A stretch of DNA of 64,000 bases from Dreissena polymorpha (lineage: Eukaryota > Mollusca > Bivalvia > Myida > Dreissenidae). Below, piece by piece: positions 52,401 through 63,041 of this stretch. The notes below the pieces were generated by a model. The model was not told the DNA's origin. It saw only the letters and a list, made by a program, of their open reading frames with translations, and ran no database searches. Numbering within the stretch: the stretch's first letter is position 1; each line of letters opens with the position of its first letter. The position numbers and the translations under genes are program-made. The stretch covers positions 12,867,304 through 12,931,303 of the forward strand of contig NC_068360.1 in NCBI RefSeq assembly GCF_020536995.1, read 5' to 3'.

Positions 52401-55400
52401 CTGACCTAAAATGGCACTAAATGACAGGATTTTATCTCATGTTTGTAAGATGTTGATGTTGTTGTTGGTCACAGCCAAACGGCCGCAGTAATCTCCACTG
52501 GTAAACGTCATATGTTCAGTTTTGTGAGCCCCGGGGCCGGGTCAAATTTGAGCCCCGGGGAATAATTTGAACAAATTTGGTAGAGGACTTTTAGATATCG
52601 CTACATACCAAATTTAGTAGCCCTAGGCTCTATAATTAAGAAAAAGAAGTTTTTTAAAGTTTGCACACAATAGGCCTGATTTAAGCATATGTTCATTTTT
52701 GTGACCCCTGGGGCAAGGTCAAATTTGTTCCCAGGGGCATAATTTGAACAAACTAAGTAGAGAACTATTATATGTCACTACCTACCAAATTTGGTAGAAA
52801 TAGGCCCAATGGTTATGGACAAGAGATTTTTTTTAGTTTGCATAAATGGGCCCAATATAAGCCTATGTTCAATTTTGTGACCCCTGGGGGAACGGTCAAA
52901 TTTGATCCCAGGGGCTTAATTTGAACAAACTTGGTAGAGGACTATAAGATGTCATTACATACCAAATTTGGTAGCCCTATGCCATACGGTTATGGACAAG
53001 AAGGTTTTTAAAGTTTGCACAAAATAGGCCTTATTAAGGGTATCACGTTTACAGATTTTTCTAAACGTTTAAACAAAATTAAATAAACGAAACGTTACCG
53101 TTTAAACGGTATCCCTGTGTCAGTTTTAAAAGCATCAGTGCCGTCGCATCTCCAAACTGAAAGTAGCAATTATTTGCGGAAGTCATATTTAGTGCATATC
53201 CCATTCGCGCAATGACGTCATATTAAAACCAACTGTTCTCGTCGTTGTCGAACCATTGGGTTACACTTTGTCTACTTACATGCCGTAATATTTTGTAACA
53301 AAGACGAATTAATATCGAACCAACATTCCTTAAATAAGAGTAAACCGGTTTTAAAATTGTCAATGTTTTACTAAACACGATGTACATCAAAAGATGCATA
53401 CTTCAATTAAGGTAACAATATTCCTAGACGGAGATTGTTCGCCATATCTCTTGAAATGAATGCCGATGAAGAAACGTCGGAAAAATTTCCTCGTGCACTT
53501 CGTGCCGACGCGCGTCAAATGGTCAAGACGATTCGGGTCATGCTCATGCAACAATAGGCGGGAATTTCGTGATGACGTGCGTAAAATATTCAAGACGTCT
53601 AGTCCGTACATGGTGTATCGTTATGTTTACGGTATTGTGAATAAGGGGCATGTGGTGCACGTGATACAAAAAGTTTTAAATACGAGTTTTTTTCAGCAGC
53701 TGTTAACAAGCTTTGCAATGTCGTAACGTAATGAACTAAACTGATTTATATTGATATTGACTGTCCTTAAGTTTTTGTAAACGTTTTTGACCAAAACACG
53801 AAACCGACCTTTTAAACGTGATACCCTTAGGCCTTATTATAAGCAAATTTTCAATTTTTTGACCCCCCGGGGCAAGGTCAAATTTGACCCCAGGGGCATA
53901 AATTGAACGAACTTGGTAGTGGACTTTTAGATGTTACTACATACCAAATTTGGTAGCCGTAGGCCCAATGGTTATGGACGTGAAGATTTTTACAGTTTTC
54001 ACAAAATAGGCCTTATAAAAGCAAATTTTCAATTTTTTGACCCCCCCGAGGCAGGGTCAAGTTTGACCCCAAGGGCATAATTTGAACAAACTTGATAGAG
54101 GACTATAAGATGTCACTACATACCAAATTTGGTAGCCCTAGGCCCAATGGTTATGGACAGTTAGATTTTTAAAGTTTTCACAAAATAGGCCTTACATGTA
54201 TATAAGCAAATGTTCAATTTTTTTACCCCCCCCCCGGGGCAGGGTCAAATTTGACCCCAGGGGCATAATTTGAACAAACTTGGTAGAGTACTACAAGAAG
54301 TCACTACATAGCAAATTTGGTAGCCCTAGGCCCAATGGTTATGGACAAGAAGATTTTTAAAGTTTGCACAAAATAGGCAATATATAAGCAAATTTTCAAT
54401 TTTTTAACCCCCCGGGGCAGGGTCAAATTTGACCCCAGGGGCATAATTTGAACAAACTTGGTAGAGGACTATAAGATGTCACTACATAGCAAATTTGGTT
54501 GCCCTAGGCCCAATGGTTATGGACAAGAAGATTTTTAAAGTTTGCACAAAATAGGCCTTATATAAGCAAATTTTCAATTTTTAAACCCCCCGGGGCAGAG
54601 TCAAATTTGACCCCAGGGGCATAATTTGAACAAACTTTGTAGAGGACTATAAGATGTCACTACATACTAAATTTGGTAGCCCTACGCCAAATGGTTATGG
54701 ACAAGAAGATTTTTAAAGTTTGCACAAAATAGGCCTTATATAAGCAAATTTTCAATTTTTTGACCCCCTGGGGCAGGGTCAAATTTAACCCCAGGGGCAT
54801 AATTTGAACAAACTTGGTAGAGGACTAAAAGATGTCACTACATAGCAAATTTGGTAGCCCTAGGCCCAATGGTTATGGACAAGAAGATTTTTAAAGTTTG
54901 CACAAAATAGGCCTTATATAAGCAAATTTTCAATTTTTTGACCCCCCCCCCCCCCCGGGCAGGGTCAAATTTAACCCCAGGGGCATAATTTGAACAAACT
55001 TGGTAGAGGACTATAAGATGTCACTACATACTAAATTTGGTAGCCCTAGGCCCAATGGTTATGGACAAGAAGATTTTTAAAGTTGGCACAAAATAGGCCT
55101 TATATAAGCAATTTTTTTGACCCACGGGGCAGGGTCAAATTAGACCCCAGAGGCATAATTTGAACAAATTTGAAAGAGGTTCACCACATGAACATTCCTG
55201 AGAACTTTTATCAGAAATGGACCAGTAGTTTAGGAGAAGAAGATGTTTAAAGAAAAAGTTAAGGCACGCACGCAAAGGACGCACTCACCCACACACAACG
55301 GACACAGGACCATGACATAAGCCCCGCTGGCCTTTGGCCAGTGGAGCTAAAAATGGACCTAAACACAAAACTTAACCAAAATTTTCAATTTTTTAAGTAT

Positions 55401-56613
55401 AAAAAGGGCACATAATTCTGTCAAAATGCACGCCAGAGTTATCTAACTTTGCCTGCCCAGTCCCCTCATGATAGTAAGAAAGTGTACCAAGTTTGAATGC
55501 AATAGCATTGATACTTTCTGAGAAAAGTGGACCTAAACGCAAAACTTAACCGGACGCCGACGCCAACGCCGACGCCAAGGTGATGACAATAGCTCATAAT
55601 TAAAAAAAATAAAATAGATGAGCTAATGAGTGAATATCTCTGACCCGGCCCCATCCCAACCCCCACAACTTTTGACCCAGGGGTCAGATAAAAATTCCAA
55701 ATAGTGCAGGGTCGCACATATGCTCATGTGTGTAAGTTTCAAGGTTCTAGTGCTTATAGTGTAGTGTAGTGGCCAGGACGGACAGACAGACGGCGGAGAT
55801 AACCACAATATCCCCACTCTTTTTGATAACAAGATCTAAAAGTTAAAACCCTGTATAGTGAACCTGCCTGCTACATACCTATCGTGAGCATCCTAAGAGA
55901 AATACAAACATACAGCTCAAAAGTTGACATACAAAGAGACTAAAAAATATAATCCATAGTCTGAAAAATATTCAAAGAAAAGCATGCTTTAAGTTAACAG
56001 TTCATTAAATTTTGACAATATACCAGCAGTAAAAGCACATTGTTGTCAACACAATAACAGATTGATTATGACACCTATCCTGAATACTCAAGGACCTCAG
56101 GCAGCGTGGAATGTAGGTGATTAGGGGCCAGGAGTGACATACAAGTGTGTATATAGGATCTTTATACATTTTCGTGAAAATATAATAAAAGGGCCTAAAA
56201 GACCCAAAGTTGCTCACCTTAGATCCAAAGGAACTGACCTGTTTTGAGCAGCCGAAGATATCATTATGGTAAATGTTCTGACCAAGTTTCATGAAGATTT
56301 AACTATAAATCAGACTTTTAGAGTGTAAACAAGATTTTAAACTCACCCTCGATATCATTGGGACAAATTTTCTCACAAATTTTCATGAAGATTGGACAAT
56401 AAATGTGTCCTCTAGATTGTTAACAAGATAAATGTTGACGATGCACAACACACTACAGACGACCTACAAAGGCAATCACAAAAGCTGACCATGCGTGTGA
56501 ACATACATGAATAGTCCTGTTTGTGTTCTCCCACCAAAGTCTGTTGAGTGAATCAAAATCAATCATGACACAGGGTTCTCCAGTCTCAGGCCATCGATAG
56601 CTGATAGCTCCAC
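37401..56613 (-). CDS. LAMP1: lysosome-associated membrane protein (LAMP), exons 2 to 8
   Basis: Heavily glycosylated type I protein of the lysosome membrane. Exons (minus strand): 56613-56507, 47858-47660, 46090-45905, 45727-45591, 41774-41567, 40668-40489, 37546-37401; phases between them 0,1,1,0,1,1, every junction in frame. Exon 1 (signal peptide) is outside the window. Two LAMP domains with four cysteines each are visible: [28 protein letters not shown]; then KTCILL, GSCAQN, YFCNSD, VNVCKAD. The hinge ([11 protein letters not shown]) is much shorter than the proline-rich hinge of vertebrate LAMP1. Many N-glycosylation sequons are present. The last exon holds the membrane helix ([20 protein letters not shown]) and the tail [12 protein letters not shown], whose GYxxV end is the lysosomal sorting signal. 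The tail is strikingly close to vertebrate LAMP1; whether it is strictly LAMP1 or the pre-duplication LAMP cannot be told here. Donors of exon 3 (GTTCGT) and exon 5 (GTCTTT) are weak. Confidence 0.9.
37772..40488. repeat. 62-bp minisatellite derived from the end of LAMP exon 7 and its splice donor
   Basis: About 44 tandem copies of 62 bp. Read on the minus strand, each unit holds 'cagtatgcagccttc', 'acaatatctcacagttcagc' and then GACAGTAAGTATACC or GACAGTATGTATACC. LAMP exon 7 ends with the same words (CAGTATGCAGCCTTCC, AATATCTCACAGTTCAGC, GACG|GTAAGTATACC) at 40489-40540, directly next to the array. So the unit is the last 50 or so bases of an exon plus the first 12 of its intron, duplicated downstream into intron 7. 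Subtypes of the donor word alternate along the array. Confidence 0.92.
41775..42790. repeat. 35-bp minisatellite abutting the acceptor of LAMP exon 6
   Basis: The unit is about 35 bp (acctggtgccacgtgcaata plus cccaaacacacatat). It is most regular at 42230-42660 and more degenerate towards 41790, next to the exon 6 acceptor. Open frames on both strands ([13 protein letters not shown]-like) are repeat artefacts of this 35-bp period. Confidence 0.88.
43096..45233 (+). mobile_element. HINE-like element with a second element inserted
   Basis: Starts ACAAGAGGGCCAAGATGGCCC and ends GGTGAGCTAAAAA. Perfect 11-bp subterminal inverted repeats are GCTCACCTGAG (43123-43133) and CTCAGGTGAGC (45217-45227). 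The 3' half has about four 191-bp tandem units ('ccgcccactggcggccatgt'). About 43172-44152 is a copy of another family (aaaacatgcatgcctgcata ... ggggggcataaaa) inserted into it. Lies in LAMP intron 5 (between exons 5 and 6). Confidence 0.7.
46253..47430. mobile_element. TA-flanked inverted-repeat DNA transposon relic
   Basis: Ends are TA|CTGTGAAACCATT and AATGGTTTCACAG|TA: perfect 13-bp inverted repeats inside a duplicated TA. The body is 1.18 kb with no long frame; 'cttaaattcgccgat' occurs near both ends as a direct subterminal repeat. A TA target fits the Tc1/mariner or a related superfamily, and a nonautonomous member is likely. In LAMP intron 3 (between exons 3 and 4). Confidence 0.75.
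48512..48539. promoter_or_regulatory. possible nuclear receptor site: ERE plus DR1
   Basis: AGGTCACCGTGACCT (48512-48526) is a perfect inverted repeat of AGGTCA with 3-bp spacing, the textbook oestrogen response element. TGACCTTTGACCT (48527-48539) follows at once; it is a perfect DR1 on the other strand, the site type of RXR, HNF4 and PPAR. It lies within a mobile repeat, so function is unproven. Confidence 0.3.
48657..48684. promoter_or_regulatory. second ERE plus DR1 copy
   Basis: AGGTCACCATGACCT (48657-48671) again has both half-sites perfect, followed by TGACCTTTGACCT (48672-48684). It is the next tandem unit of the same mobile repeat. A third copy with the core GGTCACCGTGACC is at about 49088-49100. 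Confidence 0.3.
50054..50355 (+). mobile_element. two-unit repeat element
   Basis: Two units share 'ggttggtaatggggccat' and 'agagaagttcagtatcaatt'. The left edge begins 'aaatggcgcggcaaagacg'. It adjoins the start of the next ACAAGAG element. Family not identified. Confidence 0.5.
50356..50575 (+). mobile_element. truncated HINE-like element
   Basis: The 5' part of the ACAAGAGGGCCATGATGGCCC family with 'atcgctcacctgac'. It stops without the matching GGTGAGCT 3' end at about 50575. Confidence 0.5.
51320..55352 (+). mobile_element. HINE-like element with about 180-bp tandem units
   Basis: Starts ACAAGAGGGCCATGATGGCCC with GCTCCAC (51347-51353), and ends TGGCCTTTGGCCA-GTGGAGC-TAAAA with the matching GTGGAGC (55341-55347). 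The inner array (52500-55200) repeats 'gggtcaaatttgaccccagg' and 'ataccaaatttggtagccct' every 178-180 bp. Flanks joined across it restore 'ggaat' + 'aaaatggacc', which fits the host repeat without a target duplication. It is itself interrupted at 53036-53828. Confidence 0.65.
53036..53828. mobile_element. Mutator-type (MULE-like) nonautonomous insertion
   Basis: Ends AAGGGTATCACG and CGTGATACCCTT are perfect 12-bp inverted repeats. They are flanked on both sides by AGGCCTTATT (53026-53035 and 53829-53838), a 10-bp target duplication taken from the 180-bp repeat it entered. A duplication of 9-11 bp is typical of Mutator-like elements. The body, 793 bp, has an 88-codon plus frame (53460-53726) with no recognised domain. 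Confidence 0.7.
55641..56184. other. fragments of repeat families in LAMP intron 2
   Basis: Contains a short relic with 'ggacggacagacagacggcgg' and 'cacaatatccccact' (to about 55825), resembling the 3' end of the HINE-like families. About 300 bp of unique AT-rich sequence follow. Confidence 0.35.
56185..56490 (+). mobile_element. old HINE-like copy
   Basis: Shows 'gggcctaaaagacccaaagt' plus 'tgctcacctta' at the left and 'caatcacaaaagctgacc' at the right, diverged from the ACAAGAGGGCC...GGTGAGCT family, with 'ttctgaccaagtttcatgaa' units in between. Ends just before LAMP exon 2. Confidence 0.45.
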
Positions 56614-56635
56614 CTGAAACACAGAACCAGCATAC

Positions 56636-56769
56636 ATGGGATAATCAACAACATGGCCAAAATGGGATCAGAAGTAGTGGGATAATCAACACCATGACGA
56701 GTATGCAATCAGTAGTAGTGGGATAATCAACATCATTTAAATTATGGGATCAGTAGTGGTAGGATAATA
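56636..56769. repeat. 41-bp minisatellite, left piece, next to LAMP exon 2
   Basis: About three degenerate units of 'gtgggataatcaacaccatg' type, starting about 25 bp beyond the exon 2 acceptor. It continues at 60344 after a 3.6-kb insertion. Confidence 0.8.
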
Positions 56770-57014
56770 ACAAGAGCTGTCAGAGGACATCGCGCTCGAC
56801 TATTCGAGTGCTTGACAGTATAATGTAAGCCATCATGGAGAGGGGGGGGGGGGGGGGGGGGGGGGTATAATGTGGGTGTGTGGTCATTTAATAGATGATC
56901 TTTCAAAAAATAAAAAATAAAAATTGGGGGTGGGGGGTGAGAATCAGGAGGGGGGGGGGGGGGGGGGGCCTGGGGGATGGTTTGGGTGGAGTCCATTGTG
57001 GTATCTCAGAAGTA

Positions 57015-58394
57015 CAGTCTAACCCCTACTTCCGGTCACCCCTCATCGCCGGTCGCCCCGTGTAGGCGACCAGTCTGTGCTGCAACCGTCGATAAACACT
57101 ATATAATGCACCCCTCTTTAGCGGTAACCCCGTTTCTCCGGCCAGCGGCCAGCAATTTTGCATCCCAAATGTTAAATTCCCCCGATATGAGTGGTCACGC
57201 GCGAGTTAGTCAGTCATGCAGTTCAGGCTCTGCAGTACTGAAGCATGATGTGTGATAAACATGTTGACAGCCAGTTTGCAAATTGCAATTAATTAGCGGC
57301 AGATTATCGGGTTTTCGGGTTAAAAGAAATATGCGACCGTTTGATCTTTTTGTTTCCGCACATAAATATCATCTATTAGTACTGGAAAAGAGATTCTTAA
57401 TTTATAATTGATTATTTGTAGCTGTTGAATCATACTATTTCAAGCACACATTTATGACAATTATCGGCTAATTAAACGCAACTTTTAACCGAAATCAACT
57501 GCTCTACATGTTCTCTGTGCTACAAAGTTTTTATCCAAAAATCAATACACGCACGCAAGGTATGACGTGACATTGTACATTGGTGCATATTTTTCGCACG
57601 CTTTTGTCGGGACAAAGGAAATACACGAGGACTTTTTTGATGCTAGAATTTGTAAACGTCTCGTTAGCATAAATCAATCGGGAGTGTGTTTCGGATTACA
57701 AATTATGATTCTCATTTGGGAATTTAACAAAACATTTATATTTGTTTTATATGTACAATGATTTCAATATTAATTTTGATAAAACCATTTACGTGGCGAA
57801 AATAAATGTTTTTATAATAATATGCATGACAAGCACGATTACCAGTTGGATTACACCTGGTTGCTATTATCAGTCTCTTAAGTAACTGGCCACGATTTTA
57901 TCGTGAGGAGATCACTGTCGGAACAAATTCGTGTGGTAGGTATTACAAAGACATAAAACTGCAATAAACCAATTAAATTATCGATTGATAGTGACACGGG
58001 AGTTATTCACGCATAACTGATTCACAACTGTTCACATTTTAAGTGCAATTGGGCCATACAACGCGCATTCTGTAAACAACGAATCATGAGAATGATTATT
58101 TTTATTGACTTGGATGATATTGATGATGATTAGAAAGATGAATAGAATATTTTGAATGAAAATGTTGTTTTATAGCTGACTTTAGAAAGGAATAAATAAA
58201 ATTATTTTAAGTCTATACATTGTTTAGTACATGTACACATATTTACCATTTTGTTTATACAAAAATTGAACAGTTGGCCATGCACTCATCAACTCTAGAC
58301 TCCCTATGACCCTACCCCCTCTTAAAAGGCCACCCCGCTTAAGCAGCCAATTTGGCCGTTTTCCTTGACTGGCTGCTTAGGAGGGGTTGGACTG
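57015..58394. mobile_element. Tigger/pogo-type nonautonomous element
   Basis: Ends TA|CAGTCTAACCCCT and AGGGGTTGGACTG|TA: 13-bp inverted repeats with one mismatch and a TA duplication. The CAGTC...AACC start is that of Tigger/pogo elements. Near both ends are 'ggtcaccc/ggccacccc' phrases. The 1.38-kb body has no transposase frame. Confidence 0.65.
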
Positions 58395-58473
58395 TATATA
58401 AAAGCAATATGTCAAGGGACATAGAAAATATTTGAGGTGGTACGCAAATTTTAACATAGAAAATCTAAGTGAA

Positions 58474-59930
58474 ACAAGAGATGTGTTTGTCAGAAACACA
58501 ATGCCCCCTATTGCGTCGCTTTGAAATTTGACCTTTGACCTTGAAGGGTGACCTTGACCTTTCACCACTCAAAATGTGCAGCTCCATGAGATACACATAC
58601 ATGCCAAATATCAATTTGCTATCTTCAACAAGGGCTGTTCGTAAAACATGCATGCCCCCCATATGGGCTGTCAGTTGTAGTGGCAGCCATTGTGTGAATA
58701 CGTTTTTTGTCACTGTGACCTTGACCTTTGACATAGTGACCTGAAAATCAATAGGGGTCATCTGCCAGTCATGATCAATGTACCTTTGAAGTTTTATGAT
58801 CCCAGGCGTAAGCAATCTTGAGTTATCATCTGGAAACCATTTTACTGTTTCCAGTCACTGCGACCTTGACCTTTGACCTAGTGACCTGAAAATCAATAGG
58901 GGTCATCTGCCAGTCATGATCAATGTTCCTAAAAAGTTTCATGATCTTAGGCGTAAGCATTCTTGAGTTATCATCTGGAAACCATTTTACTGTTTCCAGT
59001 CACTGTGACCTTGACCTTTGACCTAGTGATCTGAAAATCAATAAGGGTCATCTGCCAGTCATGATCAATGTACCTATGAAGTTTCATGATCCTAGGCATA
59101 AGCATCCTTGAGTTATCATCTGGAAACCATTTTACTGTTTTGAGTCACTGTGACCTTTACCTTTGACCTAGTGACCTGAAAATCAATAGGGGTCATCTGC
59201 CAGTCATGATCAATGTACCTATGAAGTTCATGATCCTAGGCGTAAGCATTCTTGAGTTATCATCAGGAAAGCATTTTACTGTTTTGAGTCACTGTGACCT
59301 TGACCTTTGACCTTGTGACCTGAAAATTTATAGGGGTCATCTTCCAGTCATGATCAATGTTCCTATGAAATTTCATGATCCTAGGCATGTGCATTCTTGG
59401 TTATCATCCGGAAACCATTTTACTGTTTCGAGTCACTGTGACCTTGACCTTTGACCTAGTGACATGAAAATCAATAGGGGTCATCTGCCAGTCATGATCA
59501 ATGTACCTATTAAGTTTCATGATCCTAGGCTTAAGCATTCTTGAGTTATCATCTGGAAACCATTTCACTGTTTCGACTCACTGTGACCTTGACCTTTGAC
59601 CTAGTGACCTGAAAATCAATAGGGGTCATCTGCCAGTAATGATCAATGTACCTATGAAGTTTCATGATCCTAGGCCTAAGCGTTCTAGAGTTATCATCCA
59701 GAAACCATCTGGTGGACGGACCGACGGATGGAACGACATGTGCAAAACAATATACCCCTTCTTCTTCAAAGGGGGGCATAATATTGCAAAAGTTATTCAA
59801 TACTGCAAAACTTCAACCTAAAACTTTAACCTTGGTTAAAGTTTTGGGACAAAATGACAGATAGACAGACAAAATGACAGACAGGCCAAAAACAAAATAC
59901 TCCCGATCATTCGATCCGGGGGCATAAAAA
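58474..59930 (+). mobile_element. HINE-like element of the 63-kb family, interrupted
   Basis: Starts ACAAGAGATGTGTTTGTCAG with ATGCCCCC (58501-58508) and ends GGGGGCATAAAAA (matching GGGGGCAT at 59918-59925). Its unit 'gctatcttcaatattgcaaa' is split exactly by the element at 58628-59780. Confidence 0.7.
58628..59780 (+). mobile_element. HINE-like element with the 138-bp receptor-site units, inserted without target duplication
   Basis: Starts ACAAGGGCTGTTCG with ATGCCCCCC, ends GGGGGGCATA. About seven tandem units with 'tgaccttgacctttgaccta' and 'gtttcatgatcctaggcgta'. Removing it rejoins 'atcttca' + 'atattgcaaaag', the intact sequence of the host element, with no base duplicated. Confidence 0.75.
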
Positions 59931-60343
59931 GGGCCATAATTCTTACAAAATGCTTGATACAGTTGTCTGCTCTTGTTTACAGATTGGGGTCATGTTGGTA
60001 AAGAAGTCTGCAAGATATGAAAGCAATATGTCAAGGGACATTGAAAATATTTGAGGTGGTACGCAAACTTTAACATAGAGTTATCAATAATATGCATATT
60101 CTAAGTGGAAAAAGGGACATAATTATTACAAAATGCTAGATACAGTTGTCTGCTCTTGTTTATAGGTTAGGGTCATGTTGGTAAAGAAGTATGCAAAATA
60201 TGAAAGCAATATGTCAAGGGACATAGGAAATATTTGAGGTGGAACGCAAACTTTAACATTTGCACACTCATGCTAACGCCGACGCCGGGGTGAGTAGGAT
60301 AGCTCCACTATATATATTTCATATATAATAGTCGAGCTAAAAA

Positions 60344-62570
60344 CCATTAACAGAGTGAGATCATTAGTAGTGGAATAATCAACAACATGACCAGTGTGGG
60401 ATCAGTAGTGGGATAATCAACAACATGGCCTGTGTGGGATCATTAGTAGTGGGAAAATCAACATCATGGCCAGTGTGGGATCAGTAGTGGTAGGATAATA
60501 AACACTATGACAAGTGTGTGATCAGTAATAGTGGGAAAACACAACACATTGACTAGTGTGTAATCTGTAGTGGTAGAATAATCAATGCCATGTCCAGTGT
60601 GGAACATAAGTAGTGGGATAATCAACACTATGTCCAGTGTGGAACATTAGTAGTGGGATAATCAACACAATGTCCAGTGTGGAACATTAGTAGTGGGATA
60701 ATCAACACCATGTGCAGTGTGGAACATTAGTAGGGCGATCATCAATACCATGTCCAGTGTGGAACATAACTAGTGGGATAATCAACACCATGACCAGTGT
60801 GGGATCAGTAGTGGTAGGATAATAAACACCATGACCAGTGTGGGATCAGTAGTGGTAGGATGATAAACACCATGACCAGTGTGGTATCAGTAGTGGTAGG
60901 ATGATAAACACCATGACCAGTGTGGGATCAGTAGTGGTAGGATGATAAACACCCATGACCAGTGTGGGATCAGTACTGGTAGGATGATAAACACCATGAC
61001 CAGTGTGGGATCAGTAGTGGTAGGATGATAAACACCATGACCAGTGTGGGATTCAGTAGTGGTAGGATGATTAACACCATGACCAGTGTGGGATCAGTAG
61101 TGGAAGGATGATAAACACCCATGACCAGTGTGGGTTCAGTAGTGGTAGGATGATAAACACCATGACCAGTGTGGGATCAGTAGTGGTAGGATAATAAACA
61201 CCGACCAGCATTGAATCAGTAGTGGTAGAATGATAAACACCATGACCAGTGTGGGATCAGTAGTGGTAGGATGATAAACACCATGACCAGTGTGGGATCA
61301 GTAGTGGTAGGATGATTAACACCATGACCAGTGTGGGATCAGTAGTGGTAGGATGATAAACACCATGACCAGTGTGGGATCAGTAGTAATAGGATGATAA
61401 ACACCATGACCAGTGTGGGATCAGTAGTGGTAAGATGATAAACACCATGACCAGTGTGGGATCAGTAGTGGTAAAATGATAAACACCGTGACCAGCATGG
61501 GATCAGTAGTAATAGGATGATAAACACCCATGACCAGTGTGGGATTAGTAGTGGTAGGATGATAAACACCATGACCAGCATGGGATCAGTAGTAATAGGA
61601 TGATAAACACCCATGACCAGTGTGAAATCAGTAGTGGTAGGATGATAAACACCATGACCAGTGTGGGATCAGTAGTAATAGGATGATACACACCATGACC
61701 AGTGTGGGATCAGTAGTAATAGGATGATAAACACCATGGCCAGTGTGGGATCAGTAGTGGTAGGATGATAAACACCATGACAAGTGTGGGATCAGTAGTG
61801 GTAGGATGATAAACACCATGACCAGTGTGGGATCAGTAGTAATAGGATGATAAACACCATGACCAGTGTGGGATCAGTAGTGGTAGGATAATGAACACCA
61901 TGACCAGTGTGGGATCAGTAGTGGTAGGATAATGAACACCATGACCAGTGTGGGATCAGTAGTGGTAGGATAGCAAACACCATGACCAGTGTGTGATCAG
62001 AAGTGGTAGGATGATAAACACCATGACCAGTGTGTGATCAGTAGTGGTAGAATGATAAACACCATGACCAGTGTGGGATCAGTAGTGGTAGGATAATCAA
62101 CACTATGACCAGTGTGGGATCAGTAGTGGTAGGATAGTAAACACCATGACCAGTGTGGGATCAGTAGTGGTAGGATAGTAAACACCCATGACCAGTGTGG
62201 GATCAGTAGTGGTAGGATAGTAAACACCATGACCAGTGTGGGATCAGTAGTGGTAGGATGATAAACACCATGACCAGTGTGGGATCAGTAGTGGTAGGAT
62301 AATAAACACCATGGCCAGTGTGGGATCAGTAGTGGTAGGATGATAAACACCATGACCAGTGTGGGATCAGTAGTGGTAAAATGATAAACACCATGACCAG
62401 TGTGGGATCAGTAGTGGTAGGATAATCAACACCATGACCAGTGTGGGATCAGTAGTGGTAGGATAGTAAACACCATGACCAGTGTGGGATCAGTAGTGGT
62501 AGGATGATAAACACCATGACCAGTGTGGAATCAGTAGTAATAGGATGATAAACACCCTGGCAAGTGAAGG
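60344..62570. repeat. 41-bp minisatellite, main array
   Basis: More than 50 tandem copies of a 41-bp unit (accagtgtgggatcagtagt plus ggtaggatgataaacaccatg). Variants alternate (gata/aata/tagtaa; accatg/acccatg). The left end is more degenerate. In the intron upstream of LAMP exon 2. Confidence 0.92.
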
Positions 62571-62585
62571 GTAAGACATTAAACA

Positions 62586-63041
62586 CAAGAGTGCCAAACT
62601 TTCACGAGATACGCCCGTTTGAAGGTTTTGGAATACTTGATAACTTTACCATTTGAGTGGCAAAACAAGTGTCGCATGATATCACAACTATCTCAACTAA
62701 TTGACTAGGTTAAAAGACATAATGGTGATTGTTTTAAACGCACTAAGTGACCCTGTGACCCATTTTTTGACCTGGCATTACCCATATTTGAACTTCAATT
62801 AGAGAGCGGACACCAAGCTAAATCCTTGAAATGCACTAAGTGACCCCGTGACTTTATTTTTGATACCGCATGACCCATATTCAAATTTGACCTAGATATC
62901 GTCTAAATACAATTTCTGACCAAGTTTGCTGAAGATTGGATGAAATCTATTTGAATTAGAGAGTTGACACTGCTGCGGATGCCGCCAGCCTGCCCGCAAA
63001 GGGTGTTTTTATAATACGTCCCGTTTTGAACCCGCGTATAA
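62586..63041 (+). mobile_element. HINE-like element
   Basis: Starts ACAAGAGTGCCAAAC with 'gatacgcccg' and ends 'acccgcgtataa', an imperfect inverted match. Two units share 'gcactaagtgacccygtgac' and 'acccatattt'. The next element begins at its A tail. Confidence 0.5.

Larger units (their letters stand above)
50576..55640 (+). mobile_element. HINE-like element split by a 4-kb insertion
   Basis: G-rich tract, then about 170-bp units with 'gggccataattccgt' and 'gatactttagg' (50760-51319). The same family resumes at 55353 ('atggacctaaacacaaaact') and ends with 'gacgccgacgccaaggtgat' and 'gatgagcta' at about 55625. The part in between, 51320-55352, is a separate element inserted later. The left edge is uncertain. 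Confidence 0.55.
56770..60343 (+). mobile_element. HINE-like element inserted into the 41-bp array, itself carrying two insertions
   Basis: Starts ACAAGAGCTGTCAGAGGAC and ends AATAGTCGAGC-TAAAA; 11-bp subterminal inverted repeats GCTCGACTATT (56794-56804) and AATAGTCGAGC (60327-60337) are perfect. It has long G runs at about 56840-56866 and 56950-56968. Host flanks ('ggataata' | 'aaaccatta') rejoin to the satellite unit without an obvious target duplication. Interrupted at 57015-58394 and 58474-59930. Confidence 0.7.

Noticed and set aside
53387-53726. Opposed 74- and 88-codon frames as a host gene
   Set aside because: They lie inside the Mutator-type insertion and show no recognised domain.
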